From Fragilaria radians (Eukaryota; Bacillariophyta; Fragilariophyceae; Fragilariales; Fragilariaceae), in the NCBI GenBank assembly GCA_900642245.1, contig CAAAJI010000432.1, positions 1-41,792 of the forward strand: a stretch of DNA of 41,792 nt, written 5' to 3'. The position numbers and the translations under genes are program-made. This document shows, in pieces, positions 19,860 through 31,877 of the stretch. Within the stretch, counting starts at the first letter, position 1. Every line of letters begins with the position of its first letter. The notes below the pieces were generated by a model. It saw only the letters and a program-made list of their open reading frames with translations, was not told the origin of the DNA and made no database searches.

Positions 19860-22800
19860 TTATATTTTCATCCAGGTGTTGTTGTGTTTTTGTTGGATCT
19901 CCATTTTCATTGCAATATAATGCATTTGTAACCAGTTTTTTATTTGCGTTGTTGATTTTCGTTTGTGCTCTTCGATTGTATTCATGAGGAATTTTTTGTT
20001 GTTTTCTGACATGAATTGTTTATTGTCGTATAAGTAATCCAGGTCTTTGTTGCTGTAACTGATGTTTGTTTGTTGTATTGATTCCTTGTGGGTGAATTTC
20101 TCATTTCGATAGTCCCATGCTTTTTTCCACTGTGTTATTATTGCCAACATTAGATTTCCTATATGATTTACATTCTTATCCCGAAATTGAAACATTATCG
20201 AAATCCTTTGCTGAAAGTTGTGTGTTAGTTTTCCTTGAATAATCCTCTTCCATCCAATTGTTGTTTGATCTGAAGGTACTGTATCGTCTAGTGGAGGATT
20301 TTCTTGCACTACTTCGTGAACAAAGTTTTTGAAAATGTCTGCTTGAGTCTTTTTTATTCCGCTGCTTTTCCTCATGTCGTCGATCGATGCTGCATAGTTG
20401 TTTGGGTTCTGTTGGCAATTCAGAACATGATGAATTGTTTCAATGTGGTTTCGACATAATGGGCAATTTGCATTTTCAGCGATGCCCTGTTTCATCTGCT
20501 TTTCCATTGTTGGCGATAGCGAGTGTATCATTTTGAGCAATGACATTGAATGAGTTATCTTGGTCGAGATGTATTCGTATATGTCCCAATTTATTATTGA
20601 GTAAAAAGTCTTTCCGAATTTCGTTTCTTGATAGTGGTGAAATCTGTGTCGTGAGCAGTGGTCTTTGATGTCATTTAGTTTGAAAATCCTTTTTTTGTTA
20701 ATTCGAATACAGCTGTTGTTCGGTGCTCCTTTTGTTGTCGACGCAGAGCTTATGGCTTGATTTGCCATTGAATCGACGAGGATGTTAAGTCGGACCTCTA
20801 TCTTGTTTTTGTTTTCTTGTGTTTGTTCCTGATGGCCTTTAACATGGTGGAAACTTCCTCCAGTTATCGCCTTTTCTTTGATGATGGAAATTATATCAAA
20901 GTCATTCCATTCGCTTGGGATTTCATCTAGCTGCTGTGCTGACTTAAGTTGATTGATTAGAGCTTTGTTATCGCAGAAAAGGATCCATTCTTCAACTTGA
21001 TTTTGAAAGGGGTGAAGAAATTTGATGACATCTAGGATGCCGTACGCCTCGGCTTGATACGATGATATTTTGAGTTCTTCGATTTTTGAGGCATGACTGG
21101 TGATAGTTCTCCCTTTCTGATCGGTAATGATCCATGCAAATGCTGATTCCGGTGGGTGAACTGATGCATCTGTTGCTATGATTAATTTCCTTGGGAGCAT
21201 TCCTTGAAAATTTGTGTGTTTTGGGCGGCTTTCTTCCTGGAATTTGGACAGGTCTACTTTTAAAGTTACTCCTGTGAGTGTGTAAATTGCTGGGACCGCT
21301 TGGATTGATAGTTTGTGAGAATGTTGTGTAATGGCTGTTCCTGTCTTTGTGTTGGTATATCCGTTATCATGGAATTTAAATGTGTTTCCTTGATCATAAT
21401 AATGAGTATAGATGCGACGGGAGTTTGTACCATTTTTCCTTCCATTGTCCTAATGATGTTTTCAATCTCCTCGAGTTTGTGTATGTTATTGAGTCTAACA
21501 TTTTTTGCCAATAAGTCCATGCCAATTTATTGGGTTTTGGATATTCGGTGTTTGCCCATCTTGTTTTCATTGGCTTGGCGTCCTTCCACGCATAGTACTC
21601 TATGTCAATGTGGGTTCCCGTTGGATTAGTAATATCTGAGAGTGTTAAGACTCGCAAGAAGAGCCTACATTGGTTGATTAATCGAAGGGATTTTGTTGGG
21701 AGTTTTATTTCTTGACCGATGTCCATTAAGTATCTATCCTTTTCTCGACACTTATCGGGCCATCGCGATTTGATGTGTATTTTTATTTGAAATTTCTGAA
21801 GAAATGTGAAAATGTTGGTAAGCCATTTGGAGTTTGAATACTTGACGTTTATTGTGTGATCTAGACTTGAGAATGGGCATTTTTCGATTCCCATTTCATA
21901 CCTCCACCATAGGTATGTAATACGAAAGAGTTTCCCTGATTGCTGTTTAGATGTGTGCAATTTGATCACCTGAATTGCCTTTAATGCTCCCTGATGTGCG
22001 TAAACGTCTAACAATTGTAATCCTCCTAATTTCTTAGGTCCTAATGCAATTCCCAGTGGTGTGGACCCGTGAAACCCTTTTTTTCTGAGTGTGGGTTGTA
22101 TCATTTTTTCCATTAATTTTTTTGTTTGCGATAATGTAACCGTAGACAGAGCTGCTGTGTAAAGTATCTTCGGGATGAAAGTGGATGTGTAATAAGTGTT
22201 GAATTCCGCGTAAGTGAGCTCTGTTCTCTTCATAATGGATACGTTTCTTTCTATTTTGTCAGTGAATAATTGGTGTTGATGAATTTTTTGTTTTGCTGTG
22301 GATTGGTGATACCCTAATGTTTTATGTTTGTCTTGTGGAGATATCCCCTTGATGGTGATTGTTTCATTTGTGGTTTGAAGAGTTATGTTATCAGGTTCTC
22401 CTTGATTGATTTGCGGGTGACCTGTGGTGGTATAACTCCACTTGTTCACGTAATACGTGCATTTGGTGTTGGATAATTTTCCTCCCAATACGTGTAGCAC
22501 TTTTTCCCATGTGCTTGCGATGTGAGATAATGATGAGTGTAATTCTGTATCTTGTTTGGAGTTACTACTGGAGTAATGGGAATTTGTATCGTTGACGTAT
22601 GCTGTCATATGCAGTGTGACCTCTTGAGTTTGACTTGGATCTCTGTATTGTGCTCCCTTGGTCATTTCTTTGTGTATTTTGATTAACTCACTTGATAGCA
22701 TGGTCCAAATATAAGGGGAGTTACCACTACCTTGTCCTGTGCCGTAGAAGGGATGTATGTTATCGTTGCCATAATGGGATTTGGATATTGTTGTTCCTAT

Positions 22801-25248
22801 TTTTATGATAAATTTCATCTGCACGGTTGATTGGTGAAAGATTTTTAAGATTTTCTGTGGGACTCCATATCTTTGACTCACTGTGACTGCCAAGGTTGGA
22901 ATTATTCGATCGTAGCACGCTTGTGCATTGTAATTAATTTGTTTGTAAGTCTTATGTGTCATTCGTGTTAATTCTTGTTGTAACATTTCTAACAAGACTG
23001 GGTCGTGAGCTGTTTTGCTTTTTCGGCTTCCAAATTGAGACGGATGAAGTATGTTGTCTTTTTCCGCTTGTTGCACCGCCTTTCTCCATTGTATCTTCAG
23101 AATAGCATTATAATCCGCTTCGTATAGATGGATGTTTTGAATGCGGTGGAGAAATTGATTGCTTTTGTCTTTGAAAAGCACTATGGAGTGTGCTATTTTC
23201 CATCGTTGGAGTGCTATCCCTCTGGTAAGCACTGAGTTGATGAATGTTAGATGTGACTCTGCTATTTGTTGTTGTTTAAGATCCATTTTTTCTTTCTTCT
23301 TCCCAGATTCTTCGAAAAACCATTTGTGCGGTTTGTACATTGCTTTAATGTTTTCTTCTTCCAATCGCCTTCAGTGATTGTCTCTTCTATTTCTGTTGTT
23401 TGCACGTTGAACAGGTTGTGAATTAGTTTGTCAATGATCAACTTGATTCTTGGATCTTTGATGGACTTCTGAATTGATTGAAGGTATTCCTCCGTGTTAT
23501 TGTAATGGGCCAATGGGGTGTCTTTTGCTTAGGGTTAAGGCATGTTATATCTGCTCACTTCTTCTGCTATGTCCTCAATGTTGGTAATCTCGTTGGTTGT
23601 GCCGTCTGGTTGTTGTATTTGAAGAACAGTTGGTGCTTGAAACAAGTCTTTTGTCTGATATTTAATCTTCCGGAATGTAAGTTTTTTCCTTTCGAGATAC
23701 AACATTCGCTTCAGGTGCGTTATTAACTTTTTGTTCTTTTCTTTATCTGTTTCGAGTTCTTCAATCTTTAATTGCATTTCTGCGTGTCTTATCTTATATC
23801 CTTGGTTTTGTTGGAGTTTAAATTGTCTAATTATGTACTTTTTTTGTTGTATTGCTGTTTTAATCTTCGTTGTTGAATGATGTGGGTCTTTCAAGATACT
23901 CTTAATTTGTTGATTCACAACTTTGAGGTCTTGTTTTAATTTTGGGAGTTGTGTATTCCATCCGGTATCTGGATATGTCCTGAGTGTTTTTTTGGCTTCT
24001 ATGCTGATTTGAATTATTCTTGAATCAATGATATTTGCTTCATCGCCATTGCTTTCACCGTTTGAGAATGCTTGAATTCTTTCAAATAACCTTTCTGAGC
24101 GCATTCGATTGTATTTATATTGCAAATATTTCGTGACGGTTGTCATGTTGGATGAAATGAGTTTATGTTCCACTGAGTTTGACTGATTGTCTGACTGATT
24201 TTGTATTTTGTAATGGACTAACAACGGTTGGTGATCTGTGGTCACCGAAGTCTGATATCCCATCAATTTTGCTGTTACTATTTGATGGTATAGATCCCCA
24301 GTGCATAGCATTTTGTCCAGTATGTGGTGGCTGTGCTTATAGGTATCTTGATGATGGAGGTTATATTTCTCTAAGGCGTTTCGAAGATAATATTTCTCTT
24401 GAAGATCAGTGAGTATATTGTTTGTGTTGTGATGTTCATTGAAATCGCCTCCAACTATTATTTGGAAACCCATTTTTTTCTGTTCTTCTATAACTTTGTT
24501 TAAGTCTTCACGGTACCGTTTCCTAACCATCGAGTCTGTAATTTTGCTGACTTGATCTTTGTTTGCTTTGCTTTGCTGTTGCTCTAATATCCATCTTTTT
24601 TGCTGTGCGAGTATTGAAATTGACCCTTTCGATGACTCAGTTATGGGAGGTTGATATATGCTCATAATAGCAATTTTTCCTGATTTCATTCTGAGTTTTG
24701 CCCCAGCCAATCGACCGAGCGGATCTTTAATTTTTTCGCAAATGTGTCTTGATAGGAGAGGATTTATCCATATGGCTGTTCCTCCCGGTTTGTATTCCGT
24801 TTCCGTAATGTAGTGCGTCTGCGAAGTGATATACGTGACTCCTAAATGTCTGCGCATAACTTCTTTTACTTTTTCTTTTGCCGATGGATGTTCGATGGTG
24901 GTATTTAATTCTTGAGTAAGTAAGACGTCGATTTCTTCTTTTTCCATCCATGTAAGCATTTGATGAAGCTTGTCTGGTTGTCTTCGAGTTTGAAGTCCAT
25001 TGACGTTGAGTGTAACTACTTTTAATAAGTGTGTCTTGGCATTCTTTTCGAACCTTGGTCTGAGTTGTTTATCTTGCTGCATGTGTATTTGTTGGTGAGA
25101 TGTTTTTGATGTTTGATTTTGATTGTTGTTTTGATTAAACTTTTTTGGAGATGTGTTGGCTATCATTAGCTGAGTCTGCGTATATGCTGTGTCATCTGAT
25201 TGCTCAGGGGATGTTTCTGTATGATTGTTTGGACTTCTGTGATTAGGG
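19860..25248 (-). pseudogene. E4 ORF2 polyprotein: endonuclease, RT, RNase H, finger
   Basis: This is the best-preserved ORF2, in three long frames: 25166-23535, 23364-21394 and 21200-19860. The first holds the endonuclease (LKVVTLNVNGL, IDVLLTQELN, YKPGGTAIWI, VGGDFNEHH, TTDHQPLL) and linker. The second holds the RT with FYGTGQGSGNSP and SNTKCTYYV. The third holds the RNase H (LIIATDASVHPPES, YQAEAYGILD, LFCDNKALI, FHHVKGHQ, NILVDSMANQAI) and the finger CPLCRNHIETIHHVLNC. Breaks lie near 23520-23364 and 21400-21200. In the RT, motif A reads NYNAQACYD (Asn codon 22927-22929) and motif C reads YVND (Asn codon 22591-22593). Sister copies have NYDA and YVDD, so the RT is catalytically dead despite the long open frame. 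Confidence 0.92.
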
Positions 25249-25254
25249 CCTCCG
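25243..25254 (-). promoter_or_regulatory. Putative +1 frameshift site, E4
   Basis: The sequence AAG CGG AGG CCC TAA is identical to that of E2. The heptamer is at 25254-25248. ORF1 currently stops upstream at 25278-25280 because of an indel within about 35 bp, so the site is a relic in this copy. ORF2 is open beyond it in the GGA GGC CCT frame. Confidence 0.6.
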
Positions 25255-26715
25255 CTTTGTCGATAATCTGCTGCCTTTTACGTTATCTTCCTTTTTGAAT
25301 CGTTGGGAGCTTGGTGAGTCGTTAGTTCGGTTACTATCTGGATGAGTTTGTCGATTTTTGATTCCGTTTTGTCTTTCATTTCTTGAATCATCTTCAATAA
25401 TTCTTCAATCCTTTGGCCTTGTGTATCAATAATTTCCTGTTGTTTGGAAATTTTTTCTTCAGTCTGAGACATTGTGATATCCGAGGTTGATTTTTCTTGA
25501 GTATCTGAATGGGATTTTTCCTCTTGGAATAGTGCAAAATCTTGAATATCCAATGACAAAAGTGAGTTGATACTGAGACTGAGATCTGATGCTGACTCAT
25601 CTGACAGTTCATCATGATGAGTGGTCACTAATGTTGGTGGTTGACCACAGGAACGAAAGTCGCTCGGGTCTAAATTGCTCATCCAGCTTTGAAAATCCCT
25701 CCTGACTTGACGCCTTACTTCAATGACGTCGTATTCATAAGTAGTCAATCTCATAGACTTCTTTTCAATTAGGTGATGTCCATCACAAAAACGCTTCTTC
25801 TGATACGTTATTGATCACCACTGTCCTGAGATTGTTTTGGTGTTGGGCGACTAAAGCTACTGCATGTTTGTAAGCCTTTGGGTTCACTGCTTTCATGCGA
25901 AACGAAATGTATGTATCTGGTTGATGGGATGTCTTGAACATTATTTTCTCTGCACTTTTGACTAATGTGCTCTCCACTTCGATTGCATATACTGGTACAC
26001 GAATTGGCATTTAGTTGATAATAGAGCTGATCATAGTTTGACGAAGTCGAAATTGCGACATGGAGGGTTCCTGTTTTGTCCTGTTATTAATATATTCTGT
26101 TGCTAAATGCTTTGGATGGTGTGCTGGTGAGAATTTGGTAAGAAATCCTATGGTGCTGACATCCCATACATCTTGAACCCACTCGTGTATATTAATAAAT
26201 GCGTTTCCTGCCGTAAGAATCTCCATTATCCCTGGTAGACTTTTGATAGTAGATAACGACATTGTAGTTTGGATTGGTTGGATAACTGTGATCTGATTAT
26301 TTGCTTTCTTGTAACCTCGTACGTCTTGCTTGGGGTCAAAGTGGTTTACATATACTTCTTGATTTTGAAGGGCCATGATTGCTGGTGTCTTCAGTGTTTC
26401 AAAGCGTTTATTTAGGAGCACAATCGTATGGGTCGTGTTGCATGTTCAGTTCTGCAAAAGTTGTACATGAAGGAGATGAGTTGGTTGATCTGGGTAACGA
26501 ATCTTGAGAAGAAGCTGTTTATTTGAAGCTTTTACTTTGCGACGTGGTGGCATCTTAACGGTAGCTTCATCATCGTCGTCTTCAGAGGAAGAGCTAGAGG
26601 AGGAGAGAACTGCTTTGATCCTAGTTGTCTGAGCTTTAGAAGACTTCAGAACCTTCCTAGGAGTGGGGTCGTTGGCGTGCTGCTTCTGCTTGGTCTTGGA
26701 AGAAGAGAGCAACAT
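25243..26715 (-). pseudogene. E4 ORF1 protein, unknown family
   Basis: The ATG at 26715 lies in the context CCACCATG. The N-terminus is low-complexity and basic, with a run of Ser and acidic residues (VLSSSSSSSEDDDDEA). Conserved blocks follow: LLNKRFETLKTPAI, HEWVQDVWDVSTIGFL, VPVYAIEVESTL, VALVAQHQNNLRTVVINNVS, SNLDPSDFRSCGQPP and a coiled coil, KQQEIIDTQGQRIEELLKMI. The frames 26775-26446, 26421-26011, 26010-25783 and 25754-25278 are joined by small breaks. This is the most divergent ORF1 of the array, although its coiled coil closely resembles that of E2. Confidence 0.82.
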
Positions 26716-26876
26716 GGTGGATGAGTTTCGAATTTTTTCTACTTTAGGGTTAACCTTTCTGAAATTTTGTTCCAAAAATTATAAACTATGCCTGAATAAC
26801 GTGCAATATCTATATTTAACGTGCTATCTATTTGGTGATGAGTCCCTATTTGTTGCCTGGGTTCCCATCACGAGCC
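26716..26876 (-). promoter_or_regulatory. Junction J3: E3 3' UTR joined to E4 5' UTR
   Basis: Directly after the E3 stop (inside GTGTGAGGC) lies a hairpin with arms 26871-26859 and 26846-26835: six Watson-Crick pairs, a G-U, one more pair, an internal loop and three G-C pairs. The core ATAGATAGCACGT and TTATTCAGGCATAG follows. About 30 nt later GGTTAACCCTAAAG starts the E4 5' UTR. Confidence 0.75.
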
Positions 26877-29800
26877 TCACACGGGATCCTTGAATCCGAA
26901 CTTAATGTTTCGTCTTTGTCGTCAATTTGTTTTCGTTTTTGTATTTGTATTTTTAAGCTTTCATAGTGGATTGATAACCAAGCGCTGATTGATAATTTGA
27001 TTGTTTCATGTGGTCGCTGATGTTTCTGCCATTACTTTTGTGAAATTGTCATTGAGATATTCTTTATTTGAGTACAAGTACCTTAGCTTTTCCACACTTT
27101 GCCTTTTTGTTACTTGATGTAACTCTTCCCTATTATCTTTTTGAGAAATTTTGATCCTCTCCATCCATGCTTTTTTCCACTGACTTATTAGTAGTTGAAT
27201 GAATTCCATCAATTATTTTGTTGCATATCCGGGTTTTTTCATGTGGACTTCTATGTCGGTTGATAGACTAAGTGCTACTTTGCCTTGCAAGATTTTGTTC
27301 CAACCTATTCTTTCTTGATGTATTGTGGAATCTTCCTTGTTGTTGCTTTGGTATCTCATTTTTTCCACAATGTCTTTTGTTACTTGTGATATGTTTCCAT
27401 ATCGTTTTAACTTCTTGATACTTTCGTTCAAAATACGGTGAATGTTTTCTGTATTCTCTTCACAATACAAGCATGTGTTATGTCTTCGGTCTCGATGTTG
27501 CATAATGGGCATATGGATGACGAGACTTGTTGTAATTTGTGTAACCTTTGTCGTGTTGGAGTTAGTCCTGATATCATCTTTATTACCGACATATATTTTT
27601 TAAACTTTTGAACCACTTTCTTGTATAGCTCCCAGTCTATTATGTCAAATTTGTCTTTGAATTTACTTCGAAGATATTCTGTGGATATTCTTTCTTGACA
27701 GTATGATATTATCTGGGTGATACTATAAAGCGATGATTTCCCTCCTTTTATGTTCATTACATATTCTATCGGATTGTTGACTAGGTTGCCCTGAATTTCC
27801 TCATTTGCATGTTTATCTACTAGGATATTTAGCTTTTCTGGAATTGAATTGTCCATTGAATGTTGTTGGTGTCCTTTAACATGGAAGAATTTCCCTCCTT
27901 TTGGTATATACTTCTTAATGGCAATTAAAACATCTGAATCGATCCATTCGATTTTCGGTTCTTGATGTTGTATATAATTCAATCTTTTTATCACCGACAG
28001 ATTATCGCAATATAATGTCCAGGTAACTTGTTGTTGCTGAATAATGAAGTATGTTTCTTTTAATGCTGATAGGACTCCAATTGCCTCAGCTCGAAAGGAG
28101 GAAATGCTTGTCTCACTGATGCGTTGTTGATATTGGAACAGTACTTCTCCCTTTGGATCTGCAATTACCCAAGAAAATGCTGCTGTTTCTCCGTGTACTG
28201 ACGCATCAGTTACAATTATTGTGTTATTCTGGAGGGTGAGTTTTGGAAGATTGATTTTATATGTTTCTTTTGAATCGTCTACCACTACGAGAGCATATTC
28301 AGGGACGATGTTCCCTGTTATTGTTTGAATGCAGGGTATTACTGTGTTTGGTAACTCAATGCTGTTTTCTCTTTCGCCCGAAATGATATTCTTCTTAACA
28401 TAACTCTGATTTTGTTTTTTGTATAAGTGTTCAATGTCTCGATACAATGGAAATTTCCTTCTTATTGCATTAACGTGAGCTGTCCACGGTCCTAAAGGAA
28501 TTCTTAATCGTCGAGTCTTTGGGTGTAATAACTCATTCAAGAATTTTGTCCAATAAGACCATACTGATTTGTTGGGTTTTGATACTTTGAATGCTGTTAT
28601 TTGTTGTGTATTCATTGTTGCTGCTTCCTGATGCACATAATTTGTACTTGTGATGAATTTTCCTGTCACATCAACTATATCGCTCAACGTGAGGACATGC
28701 AGGAAAAGTCTACATTGATTTATATTGCTCACGATTTTTTGCGGGTATCCTTGTTGGAGTACTAACTCTATAATATATGCATCATTCTGACGGAGTTTAG
28801 GATAATTGTTGAATCTCATATTAATGATAATACCGTAGTCATGTATGAAGCGATGAATTTGCGCAAACCAATTTGTTTTGACATAGGTAATTTCTGACGG
28901 CTTGTATTGGAAAGGACTGTGTTCTGTGCCTAGATGGAACCACCACCATTTTGTAGTGATTTGTATCATGTTTGAGATTGGTGATTGACATTCCAAACCT
29001 GTTTTGAGTATAATCAAGTTCCTCGCTCCTTGTTCAATTTGTACATTTGTGAGTCCCAATCCTCCATATTTCTGATGTCCTAAAGATATCCCATGTGGCG
29101 TTGATGAACTATATCCCATCTGTGGAAGGATATGGTATATTCCTTGATTTGTGATTTTTTCTGCTAATGTTGGAGGCAAGGATGATAAATGTGAGACATA
29201 TTCAACTCTGGGGTGATATATGGTCCTAAAATATATCTGGGTTTCTTTGTAATCAAGTGCTGCGCTTCTGGTGATTGCCGTCATTTGGTGAAGCTTGGTT
29301 CTGATCCATCTCTCTTGTATTTTTGGTTGATTTGTCATGGATTGTTGATATCCTAGGGATTTATGTGAGGTCCCTAGCGGTACTGGAGAGATTGAAACAA
29401 TGTTACCTTCATTATCATTGATTTTGATTGGAACTATTGGCGTTTGAGTAATGTAATATCGTCCTGTTGATGCCGCTGACATTTGATGCATGTAATAGTT
29501 GCATTTGGTATTTGAGAGCTTCCCTCCTGAGACATGGAGGATGTCGCTCCATTTTTGTGCCAATTTGGTTGCCTGTTGTATCACTCTATCTATAGTATCT
29601 TGACTTGTGTAGGAGTGATTGAGTGTTAATATTTCTGATTCGATTGACCAGGTAACTGTCTTTATCTTTGTGAAGTGCTATAGAATGAACTGTTTTCCAT
29701 TGGTTTAAACTTATTGCATTTTGCGTGGCTTTGTTGAATAGTTCAATTGACACTTCTAGCAATTCCTGTTGTTTGCGATCCAGGTCCTGCTTTTGTTTAC

Positions 29801-31871
29801 TCTCCTCCTCAAAGCTAAATGTATGAGGACTAAATAAAGCTTTGTAATGGCCTAAGTGCAAGCCGGATGGTGACGTGGTGGTCTTCTCTTTCCAACGTTT
29901 AAATCTCTTGATCCATTCCCCCCGGGTGACTGTATCTGTTCCAATATGCGCTGGATTTTTCGATATGTTTTCCATGAATTGTTGAGTTATAGCTGAAATT
30001 TCCAGTTTTGTTTGACTTTATGACTGTTGATTTTCTTGCCTATGGTTTGTGTCGAATTCTTGAGGTTGTTGATTGCTTTGCAATATGGATGCCAACGGTG
30101 TATGTTTTGCCTGGCTGAAATGTTGCTTGTTGTAATTTGCTATGTGATCTGCTATTACTTCAGGGTTGGTGTACGTATCCATTGACCCGTTATCTTTCGC
30201 TACTTGAATCTTTAGTTGCATGTTTCTTGGGTCCGATGATTTTTTTCTTATTCTGGAATATATTTCTCTTACATTTTCATTACGAAGAATGGTTTTGAGC
30301 CTTTTTATCTTTTCTTTATTTGGTGGATCCTCCTGGTATAGCTCAGAGATGTTGTCTTGAATCATTTTTTGCCTTCTTTGATACCCATGCTCGGTGTGAT
30401 TGCAAAAATTTGTAACTATAATATTCTTTTCCTGTAATAATTCCTGAATCTTGTCATGTGGCTTTGGTCTTGTGTTGTGAAGTTGCTTCAGCTTCTTGTT
30501 GCACTGTTGAAGATCTTTTTTCCATACTATTAAATCTTTGTGCCACCAGTTTCTTTTAAATGATTTAAGAGACTTTTCTGCCTTCAATCTAATATTTGTG
30601 ATCTTGTAATCAATTCGGTTCAACGTTGTTTCAATATCATTATTTGCTTGAATATCGTTAACTGCTTGAAAAATCTTTTGTTTCTCCATTTCTTCATGTA
30701 CTTTCTCAATGTAAGTCTTGACTTGGAATAAATGATTTGAATTGAGCTGACGTTGGTTGTAGTCTTCACTTAATTTAATGTTTTCGTGGATTGTCAGTTG
30801 CAATTGAATTGGTGGTGATCGGTAATGGTAATGTTATTATAGTCTTCGAAGCGGGCTTGTGTTGTTGGCGTCACTAAGCTAGGACTGACAAAGATTTTGT
30901 CCAGCAAGTGATTGCCTCTTCTATATGATGTTGTGTATGGGTTACCAACTGCCGTAATGATGTCTACCATGTTGTGTTTATAATCGACAATCTTGTGCTT
31001 GTTAAAATCTCCACCAATAATGACTTCATGCTTTTTGTCTTGTAAGGTTTTTATCAGATCATTTATATCGCTTCTGAATTGTTGTTTTACTGTCTTCGTC
31101 AGTCCTTGATCTTGTATCCATCGGAGTTGCTGTGACATTACGTTGATAGTTCCTTTTGCTTGTTGTTTGGGAGGATGATATATTGACAATATGGTGATTG
31201 TTATTTTCTTCAGGGTAATTGTCACGCCTGCCCATCTTCCAAGGTTGTTGTTTATTTGTTGTACGACATGTTTGGCTAGTGGGTTCTTTATAAAGAGAGC
31301 TACTCCTCCTGGTTTATAGCTTGTTGTTGTGTTGTATGGGGTATGTGACCATACATGTTGTATTGATTGGTAATGATGTGTTGCTTTCTGTATGATTTTT
31401 GCTGATTTGTGATGGACTAAATTTGTGTTCACTTCTTGTATGAGTAAAATGTCTATGTTGCCATCGATCATCTTTTGGAACAATGATTCCAACAAATATG
31501 GACTACTTTGAACTTTTAGACCATTAATATTATTAGTTATAATATTAATGGCTATTGGTTCTAGCTTCCTTTTTTGTTGTTTTAACTGATCCAGTTGGTT
31601 TATGCCTGATGTTTTCTGGACACCTTGTATGGGTAGTTCCTGGCTTTCTGTCTTTTGCCGATGTTGTCTTTCACATAGGGAATTTTCTGCTTGTAGGGGG
31701 AATTCATGAGGTATGTTAATTGTGGTTTTTGTAGTTGATAGATAGGTTATATGATGTAATGCTTTGGATTGTTGTTTTCGTGCTTCTGTCACTATGGGAT
31801 GGTATAAATCGAGTGTCTTCTTAGTAACAGGGGAGTAAATTGGAGTTTTGGTTAATACAGAGTTATGGAAG
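26877..31871 (-). pseudogene. E3 ORF2 polyprotein with deleted RT core
   Basis: The endonuclease is in frame 31792-30794 (NIITNNINGLKV, IDILLIQEVN, GRWAGVTITLK, IIGGDFNKHK, ITDHHQF). The linker is in 30803-30018 and the STSPSG-type block in 29975-29586 (TTSPSGLHLGHYKA). RT motifs A, B and C are missing: IRNI is followed at about 29625 by the sequence that normally comes after YVDD. Frame 29584-27428 then gives SGGKLSNTKCNYYM, SNINQCRLFLHVLTLSDI, a complete RNase H (IIVTDASVHGETAAFSWVI, FRAEAIGVLSAL, LYCDNLSVI, FHVKGHQ, NILVDKHANEEI) and CPLCNIETEDITHAC. The natural stop is TGA at 26879-26877 after GFKDPV. Several frame changes break the tail. Confidence 0.9.
31521..31551. repeat. Perfect AT-rich palindrome in E3 ORF2 (13-bp arms)
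   Basis: Arms 31521-31533 and 31539-31551 with a TAGTT loop encode IIxNNING at the start of the endonuclease. A 15-bp-arm version lies at the same codons in E2. The coding constraint largely explains it. Confidence 0.7.
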
Positions 31872-31877
31872 CCTCCG
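31863..31877 (-). promoter_or_regulatory. Putative +1 frameshift site, E3
   Basis: ORF1 ends ACC CGG AGG CTT CCA TAA, heptamer at 31877-31871. The +1 frame reads GGA GGC TTC CAT AAC and stays open into the endonuclease without any ATG until inside that domain. Confidence 0.68.

Noticed and set aside
26780..26880. A hammerhead or HDV-type self-cleaving ribozyme in the junction module.
   Set aside because: I saw a simple hairpin but no hammerhead core (CUGAUGA with GAAA) and could not build an HDV double pseudoknot.
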